Below are positions 43,573 through 52,935 of a stretch of DNA of 64,000 nucleotides, one piece after another. The notes under the pieces were generated by a model. It was not told where the DNA came from. It did no database searches and saw only the letters and a list, made by a program, of their open reading frames with translations. The stretch spans positions 1 through 64,000 of the forward strand of contig JAGAJP010000049.1 of assembly GCA_017626045.1 (NCBI GenBank), read 5' to 3'. Within the stretch, counting starts at the first letter, position 1, and each line of letters begins with the position of its first letter. Source of the DNA: Muribaculaceae bacterium. GTDB taxonomy: Bacteria; Bacteroidota; Bacteroidia; Bacteroidales; Muribaculaceae. The position numbers were made by a program, and so were the translations under genes.

Positions 43573-44553
43573 ATGAAGATAATATTATTGTCCGGAGGGT
43601 CAGGAAAAAGACTTTGGCCTCTTTCAAACGACATCCGTTCCAAACAGTTCCTGCAAGTGCTTGAAAGCCCTGACGGGCGAAAGGAGTCAATGATTCAAAG
43701 AGTCGTGCGGCAGATTCGTGCCACCGGTCAGGACACCGGAATTGTCGTGGCTACCGGTGAGGCGCAGAAGGAATATGTCACCGCGCAGCTCGGTCGCGAC
43801 ATTCAGGTAGTCACCGAGCCTTGCCGACGCGACACATTCCCTGCTATCGCTCTCGCTTGCGCTTACCTCGACAGTTTGGGCACCGATTCGTCTGAGCCGG
43901 TGATTGTTATGCCGTGCGACACTTTTGCCGATGATGAGTATTTTGCCACTGTTTGCAAAATGGCTGACGCTGTAGCCGACAGCGCGGCGGATCTCGTGCT
44001 AATGGGCATTACTCCGACTTATCCTTCGGAGAAATACGGCTATATAGTGCCAAAACAGCATGCGTCATGCGATGGCTGCGCCACTCCCGTGGCTCGCTTT
44101 ATCGAAAAACCCGATGTCGCAACTGCCGAACAGCTGCTCGCTGCCGGCGCGCTCTGGAACGGAGGAGTCTTCGCTTTCAAACTCGGATACCTGATGGATA
44201 TTGTGTCGCGATATATGCCGGGTAAATCTTTTGTCGAGATTCGCGATAGGTATGCCGATTTCCCAAAAATCAGTTTCGACTATGAGGTGGTGGAGAAAGC
44301 CGATTCAGTTGCCGTTATCCCATACACCGGTGAATGGCGGGACCTCGGAACATGGAACACATTGACCGAAAAACTCCCGTCTGCCACTGAAGGACAGGCG
44401 AGATTGGTTCTATGCGAAAATACTCATGTAGTTAACGAACTCGGTATCCCTGTCATCGGTCTCGGACTTAAGGATCTGGTGATAGTGGTGTCGCCCGAAG
44501 GAATCCTTGTATCCGACAAGTCTTCCTCCGAGCAGCTTAAGAGTCTTCTTTAA
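43573..44553 (+). CDS. Sugar-phosphate nucleotidyltransferase, mannose-1-phosphate guanylyltransferase-like
   Basis: The 326-residue protein opens with the nucleotide-binding motif MKIILLSGGSGKRLWPLSND, with KQFLQVL after it. VVATGEAQKEYV, VMPCDTFADDEYF with a metal-binding Asp, EKYGYIVPK, FIEKPD, LWNGGVFAFKL and YTGEWRDLGTWNTLTEKLP complete the ManC/RfbM pattern. It would make GDP-mannose for surface glycans. The C-terminal cupin part of bifunctional ManC proteins is absent. No glycan cluster is next to it. Confidence 0.82.
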   Translation: MKIILLSGGSGKRLWPLSNDIRSKQFLQVLESPDGRKESMIQRVVRQIRATGQDTGIVVATGEAQKEYVTAQLGRDIQVVTEPCRRDTFPAIALACAYLDSLGTDSSEPVIVMPCDTFADDEYFATVCKMADAVADSAADLVLMGITPTYPSEKYGYIVPKQHASCDGCATPVARFIEKPDVATAEQLLAAGALWNGGVFAFKLGYLMDIVSRYMPGKSFVEIRDRYADFPKISFDYEVVEKADSVAVIPYTGEWRDLGTWNTLTEKLPSATEGQARLVLCENTHVVNELGIPVIGLGLKDLVIVVSPEGILVSDKSSSEQLKSLL

Positions 44554-44566
44554 TTATTGAAGTTGG

Positions 44567-45865
44567 TTACTTATTGTAGAGATTGAGAATCTTGATTCTC
44601 AGCAGTTTCTCATAGCGTGCCTGTATTCTTTCGGCTAAGGCGTTCATATAGTCCGCCTTGGCTTTTTCATATTCTGTGGCGTTAGCCCTTCCGTTGTCAT
44701 ATTTCACGCTCATCGCCTCGAATGCCTTGAGCGACGATTGCTCTGCTGCGGCTGCCGTCGTTTCTTTGGTTTGTGCCGCTACTGCCTGCGTATACGCGGT
44801 CGAGATGGTTTTGTAAAGTGTCATGCGAGTGTTTTCCAGATCCAGCTCGGCATTGAGTTGCTGCAGTCTGGCGCGAGACACCGAATTGCGTGTGGAGAAT
44901 GCGTCGAAAATCGGTATGTTCAGCGAAAATCCAAGCGATTTCGAGAAGTTGTTTTTCATCTGGGCAGAGAAACTTTCGTTGTCGTAGCCTGTCGTTTTAT
45001 AGTAGTTGGTGCCTATTCCGGCGTTGAACGACAGGGTGGGGATATATCCGGTCTTGGCAAGCGATACACCCTTTTCTGCAGCCTCTCTTTCTATTGACGC
45101 GGCGCGTAGGGTATGGTTGTTTACTGTCACATTGTTCCACACTTCTTCCACAGTCGGGATAATATCGCCGTCGGTTTCCTCCAGAGGGAGAATGTCAAAA
45201 TCTCTGTCTTGCCCGATGTTGAGCAGGTTCGCAAGGTCCAGAAGCGCGAGCGTGCTGTCGTTTTCTGCGTTGACCACTGTGAGGTGGTCGCGTTCGGTCT
45301 GTGCACGTGCCTCATACAGGTCAAGTTCCGGTATCTTTCCCGCTTCAAGCAGTTGCTCCCGGCGCCGCAGTTCTTTTTCCGATACGCTTAGCGACATCCT
45401 CGCTACGGAAAGGTTCTCGCGAGCATACAGAGCCTGAAGATACAGCGCCATCACATTAGCCGTGACATCGTCTTTGATTGCCTCAGACCTCTCAACGAGT
45501 GCGCGAAGTGATGTCTTGGAATAATCCACGTTGCGAACCACCCGAAGACCCTGAAACAGTGGCAGCGACAGACTCGCCCCGACCGAAAAGGCGTTGGTGT
45601 TGCGGTTGGCGTAGGTGTTGAGTGCCGTCAGTCCGCGTCCGAAACTGAAATTCTCAGAACTGTATCCGTCGACGCGTGGCAGAACGGCGTCTTTGGCTTC
45701 CTTCACTGCCAATTCTCCCTGGCGGGCGGCAAGTACCCTCTGCCGAACTTCGATGTTGTGAGTCAGCGCGTAGGATATACACGAGTCAAGACTCCAATAA
45801 TCGGCTTTCGCCGGTTGTGCCATTATGGCTGTCGCGGCTATTGCAGAAATTACGATTCCTTTCAT
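44567..45865 (-). CDS. TolC-family outer-membrane efflux protein
   Basis: The 432-residue product has a signal peptide (VISAIAATAIMAQPAKA) and no lipobox Cys. It shows the TolC pattern of long helices with two structural repeats (DSCISYALTHNIEVRQRVLAARQGELAVKEA; AERIQARYEKLLRIKI) and beta strands for the barrel (VSLAKTGYIPTLSFNAGIG). It overlaps the adaptor gene by 4 bp and is the last gene of the MacAB-like operon, providing the outer-membrane exit. Confidence 0.88.
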   Translation of the reverse strand: MKGIVISAIAATAIMAQPAKADYWSLDSCISYALTHNIEVRQRVLAARQGELAVKEAKDAVLPRVDGYSSENFSFGRGLTALNTYANRNTNAFSVGASLSLPLFQGLRVVRNVDYSKTSLRALVERSEAIKDDVTANVMALYLQALYARENLSVARMSLSVSEKELRRREQLLEAGKIPELDLYEARAQTERDHLTVVNAENDSTLALLDLANLLNIGQDRDFDILPLEETDGDIIPTVEEVWNNVTVNNHTLRAASIEREAAEKGVSLAKTGYIPTLSFNAGIGTNYYKTTGYDNESFSAQMKNNFSKSLGFSLNIPIFDAFSTRNSVSRARLQQLNAELDLENTRMTLYKTISTAYTQAVAAQTKETTAAAAEQSSLKAFEAMSVKYDNGRANATEYEKAKADYMNALAERIQARYEKLLRIKILNLYNK

Positions 45866-46962
45866 GGCTCCTCGGTTTTTTCTGCGCGAATCATATTCTT
45901 CTTGTCTACTCCCTTCTTGATCTCCACGTTTATTCCGTCGGATAGTCCGGTTTTCACTGCGCGGCGCTCGAATTTCTGTTTCGGAACGGAATCGGTAAGG
46001 ACATAGACGAATGTGCTGTCTTTCTCAAACACTACGACACTCTCCGGAAGGGTCATGACCTGTTTGACCTCGTCAAGGATGATCGATGCGTTGGCGCTGT
46101 AGCCTGATCGAAGTTGCGAGGGGTCGTCTACCGTTAGTGCTGCCTTGATCTCAAAGGTATTGGCGCCGTTGTTCTCTGTCCCTTTCGGCGATATGTATTC
46201 CAACACTGCCGATGGCTTGAGGTCGGTCGCTGCGCCAATGGTGATGTCCATTTTCATGCCCGGCTTCAGCATCCCGACCTCGGTCTCGTCCACATTCCCC
46301 TTGAAGATGAGGTTGGTCATGTCTGCTATGGTGGCTACGGTGGTTCCGTCGTTCATCGTGTTGGCCTGTATCACCGATGACCCGACTTTCACCGGTACGT
46401 CAAGAACAAGTCCCGTAATGGTGGCTCTGACGAGGGTATTGCTTTCCTTGGCGTTGAACTGTGACACTCCTTCCTTCACAATCCGGTATGAGTCTCGCGC
46501 ATATTCAAGTTCCTGTCGTGCCTTTTTCAAGGTTTTCTCGGCGTCTTCGTATTCCTCTCTCGAGATTACCTTCTTTTGGTAGAGGTCTCTGCTACGCTGG
46601 TATTTGGTGTCGGCGTCGTCGCATTCCAGCTGAGCGGCGTCGATCCTTGACTGTGCCGACGAGAGTTGGGACGCCTCCGGTATCACCTTTATCCGAGCGA
46701 TTACGTCCCCCTCATTCACAAAGTCTCCCGCCTCGACCTCTATGCTGCTTATGATGCCCGATATCTGCGGCTTTATCTGTATTTCATCTCGCGGCTCTAT
46801 CTTGCCGTTGAGCACTGTCGTGCGCTGAATGTCGGAAATCTCCGGCTTTACTGTGGCGTAATGTTCTTCCTTGGGCTGGGAGTTCCGGTAGAGGAAATAG
46901 AATGTGCCCAGCACTATGGCTGCCACAATCACCCATAATAAAATTTTAAATACTTTCTTCAT
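45862..46962 (-). CDS. Periplasmic adaptor protein (MacA/HlyD-type)
   Basis: The 366-residue protein has an N-terminal membrane anchor (ILLWVIVAAIVLGTFYFLY). The lipoyl segment is IKPQISGIISSIEVEAGDFV, followed by a coiled-coil hairpin (YEDAEKTLKKARQELEYARDSY), the second lipoyl half and barrel domains with VDETEVGMLKPGMKMDITIGA. It bridges the inner-membrane ABC permeases encoded downstream on the chromosome (upstream in the operon) and the TolC-type channel. Confidence 0.9.
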   Translation of the reverse strand: MKKVFKILLWVIVAAIVLGTFYFLYRNSQPKEEHYATVKPEISDIQRTTVLNGKIEPRDEIQIKPQISGIISSIEVEAGDFVNEGDVIARIKVIPEASQLSSAQSRIDAAQLECDDADTKYQRSRDLYQKKVISREEYEDAEKTLKKARQELEYARDSYRIVKEGVSQFNAKESNTLVRATITGLVLDVPVKVGSSVIQANTMNDGTTVATIADMTNLIFKGNVDETEVGMLKPGMKMDITIGAATDLKPSAVLEYISPKGTENNGANTFEIKAALTVDDPSQLRSGYSANASIILDEVKQVMTLPESVVVFEKDSTFVYVLTDSVPKQKFERRAVKTGLSDGINVEIKKGVDKKNMIRAEKTEEP

Positions 46963-46974
46963 ATTTTGAGGTTT

Positions 46975-48222
46975 TTATTTGTCGTTGATTGCCTCTATGG
47001 GCTTTATCTTCATAGCCTTGATGGCGGGAACCGTCCCTGCCGCTGACCCGAGCAGGAAGAAGGTGCCCACTATAATCAGTGCCGTCTTGAACGGAAGCTC
47101 GAAGCCGGCGTGACCAAGAAGCGGATCGTAGGTCAGGCTGTCGGCTATGCCTAATACGAGCGCTCCGAAGCATACTCCGAGGGTGCCTGCCACAAGCGTC
47201 AGTAGGATGCTCTCCGAAAGCACCTGCACGGTGATGTCAAGTGGCTTTGCCCCGATGGCGCGCCTGATACCGAATTCCCGGGTGCGCTCTTTCACCACTA
47301 TCCACATGATGTTTCCCACTCCGATGACTCCCGCCATTAGTGATCCGAATCCAACGAACAGCGCTAAAAGCGATATGCCGAGAAAGAGCTTGTCGATCAT
47401 CTCGAACTGTTCCGATATGTCCATGAATTCTATCGCTACCTTGTCATCGGGGCTGATGGAGTGAGCCGTGGCAAGTACTCTCCGCATTACGCTTTCGTTG
47501 TCCGACGGTGAATGCCCCGGGGGCGCGGTGTACACAAAGAAATTGACCTTGTTGCCGCTGTTGTAGGCGCGTCTCAGTGTAGTCGAGGGTATCACTATGT
47601 TGTCGTCAAGCCTTCCTCCGATTGACACCTCCGATAGCTGGGAGGCGACTCCGACTGTAAGGAAGTAGATGCCGTCGACACTGATGTATTTCCCGATGGG
47701 GGAATCGCTCCCGAATAGAGAGGTGGCGATGTTCTTCCCGATTACGGCGACCTTTCGCTCGTTGGTGACATCGGAATTGTTTATAAACCGCCCTTCAATT
47801 ATCACAGGATTCATTATTCCGGCATATTCTCCTTCAACGCCCATGGCGTTCGCTGATTTCGTCTGTGTCCCGTAGGCTGCTGTCGCGCTCCGAAGATTCA
47901 TTTCGGTGCTGTATTCTATCGCCGGTGCAAGACGCCTTATGATCTCTACGTCCTGCGACGTGATGTCCCAGTCCGACCCTTTGTTGAACCCTTTATAAGG
48001 CACTGTCCGGCGGTTGGAAAACACGCCCCCGAGATTGGTGGCGAATCCGGCGAAGTTCCGTCGCATCATTCCCTCGAAGCCTTGCGCTCCTCCGAAGAGC
48101 ATCGCAAGCATTGCAGTCCCCCAGAAGATGCCGAAGGCGGTAAGAAACGTGCGTGTCTTGTTTCGGGCGAGGGTCGCACCTATCTCCTGCCAGTTCTCTA
48201 TGTCAAATATTGATGTTTTCAT
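46975..48222 (-). CDS. MacB-type ABC permease, second of two
   Basis: The 415-residue protein has the MacB topology: an N-terminal helix (TFLTAFGIFWGTAMLAMLFGGA), a ~200-residue periplasmic MacB_PCD domain, and three C-terminal helices. The loop motif is [21 protein letters not shown]. It overlaps the other permease gene by 4 bp and shares its plan, so the pair probably forms a heterodimer driven by the ATPase encoded first in the operon. The exported compound is unknown. Confidence 0.87.
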   Translation of the reverse strand: MKTSIFDIENWQEIGATLARNKTRTFLTAFGIFWGTAMLAMLFGGAQGFEGMMRRNFAGFATNLGGVFSNRRTVPYKGFNKGSDWDITSQDVEIIRRLAPAIEYSTEMNLRSATAAYGTQTKSANAMGVEGEYAGIMNPVIIEGRFINNSDVTNERKVAVIGKNIATSLFGSDSPIGKYISVDGIYFLTVGVASQLSEVSIGGRLDDNIVIPSTTLRRAYNSGNKVNFFVYTAPPGHSPSDNESVMRRVLATAHSISPDDKVAIEFMDISEQFEMIDKLFLGISLLALFVGFGSLMAGVIGVGNIMWIVVKERTREFGIRRAIGAKPLDITVQVLSESILLTLVAGTLGVCFGALVLGIADSLTYDPLLGHAGFELPFKTALIIVGTFFLLGSAAGTVPAIKAMKIKPIEAINDK

Positions 48223-49436
48223 TCGTCATGAAGTGCTTCAACCGGTTTTACTTTTGTCGCCTTCAGTGCCGGAAACAGTCCGGCGAGTGCCCCCGCCGCT
48301 ATCAGGGCGACTGTCACTTCAAGGGCTATGGTGATGTCTACTGTAGGATTGCTGAATCCCAGTTCATCCGTCAGCACTTTGCTCAGTACCTGAAGCAGTG
48401 CCATGCCCGATACTATCCCTATATATCCGAAGAGGGTAGTGATGACTACGCTTTCAGTGAGTATCTGCATTATGATGCTGCGCGGTTTTGCCCCTATCGC
48501 ACGCCGGATTCCTATCTCGTGCACTCTTTCTCTAACCGACACGAACATGATGTTGCTGACGCCCACTATACCCGTGAGGAGAGTAAGGATGCCTATCACC
48601 CAGACCGCTAAGTTAAGGTAGACAATCGCTTGCCCCTGCGAAAGATAGTTGGCAAACTGATTCCATATCCATACGGCGTTCTCGTCGGCGGGGTCGAATT
48701 CGTGTCGGCGTGCCAACACTTCACGTATCTCTTTCTCTGTAGCCAGCGCCTCTTCCTCGGTTGTGATGCCGCCGATTTTGATGTTCATCTCGTCTACTTT
48801 CCCGTCTCCTCCGGTGATGGATTTGTATGTGGCGTATGGCACGTAAGAGTCCTTGCGCCAGCGGTGGCTGTATATCCCGACCACTTTCCACGAAAGCCCC
48901 ATTGCCCTGACCTGATTCCCGAGCGCCTTTTCGCTGCTTCCGAAGAGCAGCTCGGCGTTGTCCGTGTGAAGAACTATGCTGCGTCGTAGTTCCTCAAGGT
49001 CACGCGTGTTGATGAAGCGCCCTTCTTTCATTTTAAGACGTTCGCTCCGCTGTGCTCCGGGATACACGGCGTTGAATCCCCCGCTGATGTAGTCTTTGGG
49101 CCCGTTGATGTTGAATCCACTCGCCGTTGCCGAGATCGAGGCGTCGGTCGCCGCTTTCACTTCTCCCTTTATCTCGTCCATATCCGAGTCTTTCATCCTT
49201 ATGCGTCTGCCGTCCCGATACCCTTTGTATGGCAGCGAGGTGTAGCCGCTCCATATATTGATGTAATTGACACTCGAGTCGGAGGAGAAGTCGTTGAAGT
49301 TGTTGACCACTCCCCGGGCAGCCCCAAGCAGCACTATCAGCATGAAGATGCCCCACGCCACAGCCAGCCCCGTTAGTATAGTGCGAGACCGGTTGTTTTT
49401 TATCGTCTGCGATATTTCTCTGAAAAGGTCAAACAT
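48219..49436 (-). CDS. MacB-type ABC permease, first of two
   Basis: A 405-residue FtsX/MacB protein: N-terminal helix ([21 protein letters not shown]), periplasmic domain with [23 protein letters not shown], and C-terminal helices with [22 protein letters not shown]. It starts one base before the ATPase stop and overlaps the other permease gene, so translation is tightly linked. It is a sister, probably a duplicate, of the second permease. Confidence 0.87.
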   Translation of the reverse strand: MFDLFREISQTIKNNRSRTILTGLAVAWGIFMLIVLLGAARGVVNNFNDFSSDSSVNYINIWSGYTSLPYKGYRDGRRIRMKDSDMDEIKGEVKAATDASISATASGFNINGPKDYISGGFNAVYPGAQRSERLKMKEGRFINTRDLEELRRSIVLHTDNAELLFGSSEKALGNQVRAMGLSWKVVGIYSHRWRKDSYVPYATYKSITGGDGKVDEMNIKIGGITTEEEALATEKEIREVLARRHEFDPADENAVWIWNQFANYLSQGQAIVYLNLAVWVIGILTLLTGIVGVSNIMFVSVRERVHEIGIRRAIGAKPRSIIMQILTESVVITTLFGYIGIVSGMALLQVLSKVLTDELGFSNPTVDITIALEVTVALIAAGALAGLFPALKATKVKPVEALHDE

Positions 49437-50156
49437 TTATTGCTCTTTTTTGAAGTCGGGGGTGTCCGAACTTCCTTCTATGCGTCCGTCCGCGATGCGG
49501 ATTATTCTATTGGTTGATGCTCCCACTCCCGGGTCGTGTGTCACTATCACTATGGTCATCCCGCTCTCGTTCAGTTCCCGGAACACTCCCATAACCTCTC
49601 CCGACGTTATCGAGTCAAGGGCGCCCGTAGGCTCGTCGGCAAGTATAAGGGACGGATTGGTAACTATCGCTCTTGCTATGGCGACCCGCTGCTTCTGTCC
49701 TCCCGATAGCTCTCCCGGCAGATGGTGTGCCCTGTCGGCAAGTCCCATCCTTTCCAACTGCTCCATGGCAAGCCGGTTCCTCTTTTTGCGCCCTATCCCT
49801 TGATAGAAAAGCGGTAGCGCCACATTTTCAAGTGCGTTCTTGTAACTGATGAGGTTGAACGACTGGAATACAAACCCGATCATTCTGTTTCGTAGCTCTG
49901 CCGCCCGGTTTTCCGACAGGTCCCGGATTGCAGTGCCGTCGAGCATATAGGTCCCGGAATCATAGTTGTCGAGGATACCGAGAATATTGAGCAATGTGGA
50001 CTTCCCCGATCCCGACGCCCCCATGATCGACACTAATTCTCCTTTCCGTATATCGAGTGAGATATCCTTCAACACATGAAGCGGCACCGCCCCCGGATAT
50101 GTCTTGTTGATATCCCTAAGCGATATCACCGTCTCTTCATTTAAATGTCCGATCAT
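49437..50156 (-). CDS. ABC transporter ATP-binding protein (MacB/LolD type)
   Basis: The 239-residue ATPase has Walker [18 protein letters not shown] near residue 45, Q-loop [13 protein letters not shown], signature [14 protein letters not shown] near residue 145, Walker [14 protein letters not shown] near residue 170 and switch His in [11 protein letters not shown]. It powers the two permeases that follow. It is the first gene of the ABC-permease-permease-MacA-TolC operon and is preceded by a ~300-nt leader. Confidence 0.93.
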   Translation of the reverse strand: MIGHLNEETVISLRDINKTYPGAVPLHVLKDISLDIRKGELVSIMGASGSGKSTLLNILGILDNYDSGTYMLDGTAIRDLSENRAAELRNRMIGFVFQSFNLISYKNALENVALPLFYQGIGRKKRNRLAMEQLERMGLADRAHHLPGELSGGQKQRVAIARAIVTNPSLILADEPTGALDSITSGEVMGVFRELNESGMTIVIVTHDPGVGASTNRIIRIADGRIEGSSDTPDFKKEQ

Positions 50157-50209
50157 CTAATTTTAATTTTTAATTGTTTATTCTTTAGACCTACTCAAGT
50201 CTTCTTTCT

Positions 50210-50243
50210 CCCCAATCTCCCTCCTCCCCCAAATCCCTCTCCC
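50210..50243 (-). promoter_or_regulatory. Potential G-quadruplex in the MacB operon leader
   Basis: On the minus strand five G runs of length 3, 3, 5, 3 and 4 occur within 34 nt, with loops of 3, 4, 4 and 5 nt. This fits the usual G-quadruplex pattern and lies 54-87 nt upstream of the ATPase start codon, inside the predicted leader RNA. It could affect translation, but C-rich tracts elsewhere in the window may produce similar chance motifs. Confidence 0.4.
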
Positions 50244-50459
50244 GCCGGCCACCCAAGCGGACCCTCTCCCCCAGCTCCCGCCTGCCATCAAGCGGTCTCT
50301 CTCTCCCCAAGCAGTCTCTCCCCTAATCTTTGGCATGATGCAAGCATCTCCCAAAGCCATTTAATAATGAAGACGAGACCCGTCCCCAAAAAGTAACATC
50401 TCAAACAAAAATTATTTCGTCATTGAGTTTATTAGTGTTCTACTGAACTGATACACTTG

Positions 50460-50491
50460 CAAAATTATAAAAAAACAACAACACCGCCAAA
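50460..50491 (-). promoter_or_regulatory. Promoter of the MacAB/TolC-like operon
   Basis: On the minus strand TTTG (50491-50488), exactly 20 nt, then TAATTTTG (50467-50460). It is the only strong promoter seen in the 521-bp gap before 50678 on this strand. It implies a ~300-nt leader before the ATG at 50156. Confidence 0.7.
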
Positions 50492-50554
50492 TATTTTCAT
50501 GAAAAAATGACCCCGAAATATCAAAAATTCCAATCCCGCTCCCTCCAAGTCTAA

Positions 50555-50656
50555 GTTTGTTCAGGTGTCAGAGCCTCCGGCTCTGCCTCCCGGCAAATCT
50601 TGATTCTCAAGATCCATCATGATTCCTCATGATTCCTCAAGCCAATTCTAAATTCA
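50555..50656 (+). repeat. Composite repeat, copy A (REP hairpin + TCATGATTCC units + AT-rich end)
   Basis: GTTTGTTCAGGTGT leads into the hairpin CAGAGCC-TCC-GGCTCTG at 50569-50585. A CCCGGCAAATC word, two TCATGATTCC units at 50618-50637 and GCCAATTCTAAATTC at 50641-50655 follow. It ends 22 nt before the EamA start. The rest of the 50157-50677 gap holds C-rich sequence and the MacB promoter. Confidence 0.8.
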
Positions 50657-50677
50657 AAAAGAAAAAAGTTAAAAAAC

Positions 50678-51556
50678 ATGTGGATAATCTTCGCAATAAT
50701 CTCAGCAGTAGGCCTCGGATTCTACGACGTAATGAAAAAAATCTCCCTCAAAGACAATAACGTCCCTCTCGTACTGCTACTAAACACCTTATTCGGCACG
50801 ATACTGATGTCTCCGGTCCTGATAGAAAGCGTTATGGGCGGCCACTATGGCCCCGGAGGCGGCTTTCAGGGAAATCTGTTGATTCTTCTGAAGTCTGTAA
50901 TAGTCCTCTCTTCATGGATTCTCGGATATTTTGCCATTAAGCATCTCCCGCTAACCATACAGGGCCCCATCAACGCATCCCGCCCCGTGATGGTCCTCGT
51001 CGGAGCCCTTCTAATTTTCGGGGAGAAACTCAACCTTCTCCAGTGGGCAGGTATTCTGATAGGCTTCGCTTCCCTGTTCCTTATCAGCCGTGTCGGCGCT
51101 AAGGAGGGTTTCTCGTTCAAGCACAGCAAATGGCTTTGGATGTCAATCGGTGCTACGATGCTCGGTGCCGTCAGCGCCCTATACGACAAGTTCCTCCTGC
51201 AAAGGTTTGAGCCTCTTCAGGTTCAATCTTGGTATTCGCTCTACCAGTTCATCCTGATGTCAATGATTGTGCCCATCTTGCGCAAGACCCATACACATGC
51301 AGCCGAAACCCCTTTCAAATGGAAATGGGCGATTGTGGGAATTTCCGTCTTCCTGACCGGCGCCGACATTGCTTATTTCTATTCCCTTTCTGTCCCGGGC
51401 TCCATGATTTCCATCGTCTCCATGATTAGGCGTGGCAGCGTGCTGATATCTTTCTTCTATGGAGTCCTCGTCTTTCACGAGAAGAATATTCGAGCAAAAC
51501 TCATCGACCTCTGCCTCCTCTTCGTGAGCCTCGGTCTCCTTGTCCTCGGTTCCTGA
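50678..51556 (+). CDS. EamA family (DMT) transporter
   Basis: The 292-residue protein has about ten hydrophobic helices in two repeats. The first repeat has FYDVMKKISLKDNNVPLVLLL and LTIQGPINASRPVMVLVGALLIFGEKLN. The second has SWYSLYQFILMSMIVPI and PGSMISIVSMIRRGSVLISFFYGVLVFHEKN, the family repeat ends with a charged EK. DMT transporters export or import small metabolites such as amino acids; the substrate is not predictable. The AI-2E transporter gene follows about 110 nt later on the same strand. Confidence 0.82.
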   Translation: MWIIFAIISAVGLGFYDVMKKISLKDNNVPLVLLLNTLFGTILMSPVLIESVMGGHYGPGGGFQGNLLILLKSVIVLSSWILGYFAIKHLPLTIQGPINASRPVMVLVGALLIFGEKLNLLQWAGILIGFASLFLISRVGAKEGFSFKHSKWLWMSIGATMLGAVSALYDKFLLQRFEPLQVQSWYSLYQFILMSMIVPILRKTHTHAAETPFKWKWAIVGISVFLTGADIAYFYSLSVPGSMISIVSMIRRGSVLISFFYGVLVFHEKNIRAKLIDLCLLFVSLGLLVLGS

Positions 51557-51665
51557 CCCCGCATTTGTGACGTTATGGTATCTTATTTTTAACACTATTC
51601 AACCCTTAAGCCTCCCGATACGTTATCACTATATACTTAACAACTTCTGCATAACCGATTCCACA

Positions 51666-52736
51666 ATGAGCAACGAAGGAAAATATTACTGGAATATCGA
51701 CAGAATTATGTGGCTCCTGATTGGCCTCGCCATATCGGGTGTGTTGCTCTGGCTTATCTATTATGTCAGGGACGCTCTGCTGCCTTTTTTTGTGGCTTGC
51801 GTCATTGCATATCTCCTTCAGCCTCTCGCGGAGTTCAACATGAGGGTTTTCAAGCTTAAGGGCAGAACTGTTTCCTCTGTCCTCACCGTTATTGAGGTTT
51901 CGATTGCGATTGGAGGACTACTCTGGCTGACTCTTCCTACGGTAATCTCGGAACTCGACAACCTCGGCAAGATAATGGCGGATATCTCAAGCGGTAAGGA
52001 AAAACTTCCCCCGGCTTATGTTGCGGTAGTGAGGTTCATTACAAAATACTTCGATCCCGTCTACATTTCAGGCGCGCTCACAAAACTGAGAGTCGACGAA
52101 CTCCTTTCGAAGGGCACTTCCATCGTAATGGAGTCGGCTTCGGTAATAATGAAGGTTCTCGGCTGGCTCCTTACTCTTATTTATGTCCTTTTCATCCTTA
52201 TTGACTATCCCCAGATTGTCAGGGGGTTCAAGCAGATTGTGCCGTTGAAATATCGTCCGAAAGCGATGGAAATCATCAGTGACATCATATCAAACATGAA
52301 TCGATACTTCCGTGGGCAGGGAGTCGTGGCTTTGTTTGCCATGATTTTATATTGCATCGGGTTCCTGATTGTGGGGCTCCCGCTCGCAGTCCCAATGGGG
52401 CTCCTCGTAGGAATCCTCTATATGATTCCATATTTCCAGTATGTCACCCTGATTCCCGTGGCGATTATCTGCATTGTCAACTCCATTGGCGGTGGCGAGG
52501 CGTTCCTTCCCGAACTCGGAAAATGCATCCTCGTCTACGTCGTCAGCCAATGCATCTGCGACTATGTCATAACTCCGCGTGTCATGGGAAGGGAGCTCGG
52601 TCTAAACCCCGCAATCATCCTCCTCTCCCTCTCAGTCTGGGGCTCCCTACTCGGCATCATCGGCATGATCATAGCCCTACCCGTAACCGCCCTGATAATG
52701 TCATACTACCAGCTATACATCAGCAACCGCCGCTAA
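51666..52736 (+). CDS. AI-2E family transporter (PerM-like)
   Basis: From the ATG at 51666 (MSNEGKYYWNIDRIM) the product has 356 residues. Predicted helices at the N-terminus (IMWLLIGLAISGVLLWLIYYV) include DALLPFFVACVIAYLLQPLAEF. The family core is RYFRGQGVVALFAMILYCIGFLIVGLPLAVPMGLLVGIL, and the C-terminus includes YVVSQCICDYVITPRVMGRELGLNPAIILL. Members are implicated in autoinducer-2 export or sodium/proton antiport, so the role here is open. The preceding 42 residues of the longer frame look noncoding. Confidence 0.85.
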   Translation: MSNEGKYYWNIDRIMWLLIGLAISGVLLWLIYYVRDALLPFFVACVIAYLLQPLAEFNMRVFKLKGRTVSSVLTVIEVSIAIGGLLWLTLPTVISELDNLGKIMADISSGKEKLPPAYVAVVRFITKYFDPVYISGALTKLRVDELLSKGTSIVMESASVIMKVLGWLLTLIYVLFILIDYPQIVRGFKQIVPLKYRPKAMEIISDIISNMNRYFRGQGVVALFAMILYCIGFLIVGLPLAVPMGLLVGILYMIPYFQYVTLIPVAIICIVNSIGGGEAFLPELGKCILVYVVSQCICDYVITPRVMGRELGLNPAIILLSLSVWGSLLGIIGMIIALPVTALIMSYYQLYISNRR

Positions 52737-52850
52737 TCTCCCTCCCCCTCAAAAAAGTCCCTGTCCTCCCATCTCAAATTGCCCCTCCCTCTCCTCCTGA
52801 TTGAAACTGCTCCGCCCTCTTCTCCTGATTGAAAAAAAACATCCGTCCCG

Positions 52851-52935
52851 GTTTGTTTAGGTGTCAGAGCCTTAGGCTCTGCATCCCCACCCGGCAAATC
52901 CAATTCATGATTCCTCATGCTTCCTCAAGCCAATC
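52851..52935 (+). repeat. Composite repeat, copy B, overlapping the pnuT 3' end
   Basis: GTTTGTTTAGGTGT, hairpin CAGAGCCT-T-AGGCTCTG (52865-52881; loop bases differ from other copies while the stem is kept), CCCGGCAAATC, CATGATTCC and CATGCTTCC units, then GCCAAT. From 52905 it encodes the last codons of the leftward pnuT gene (GLRKHEES). Confidence 0.8.
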
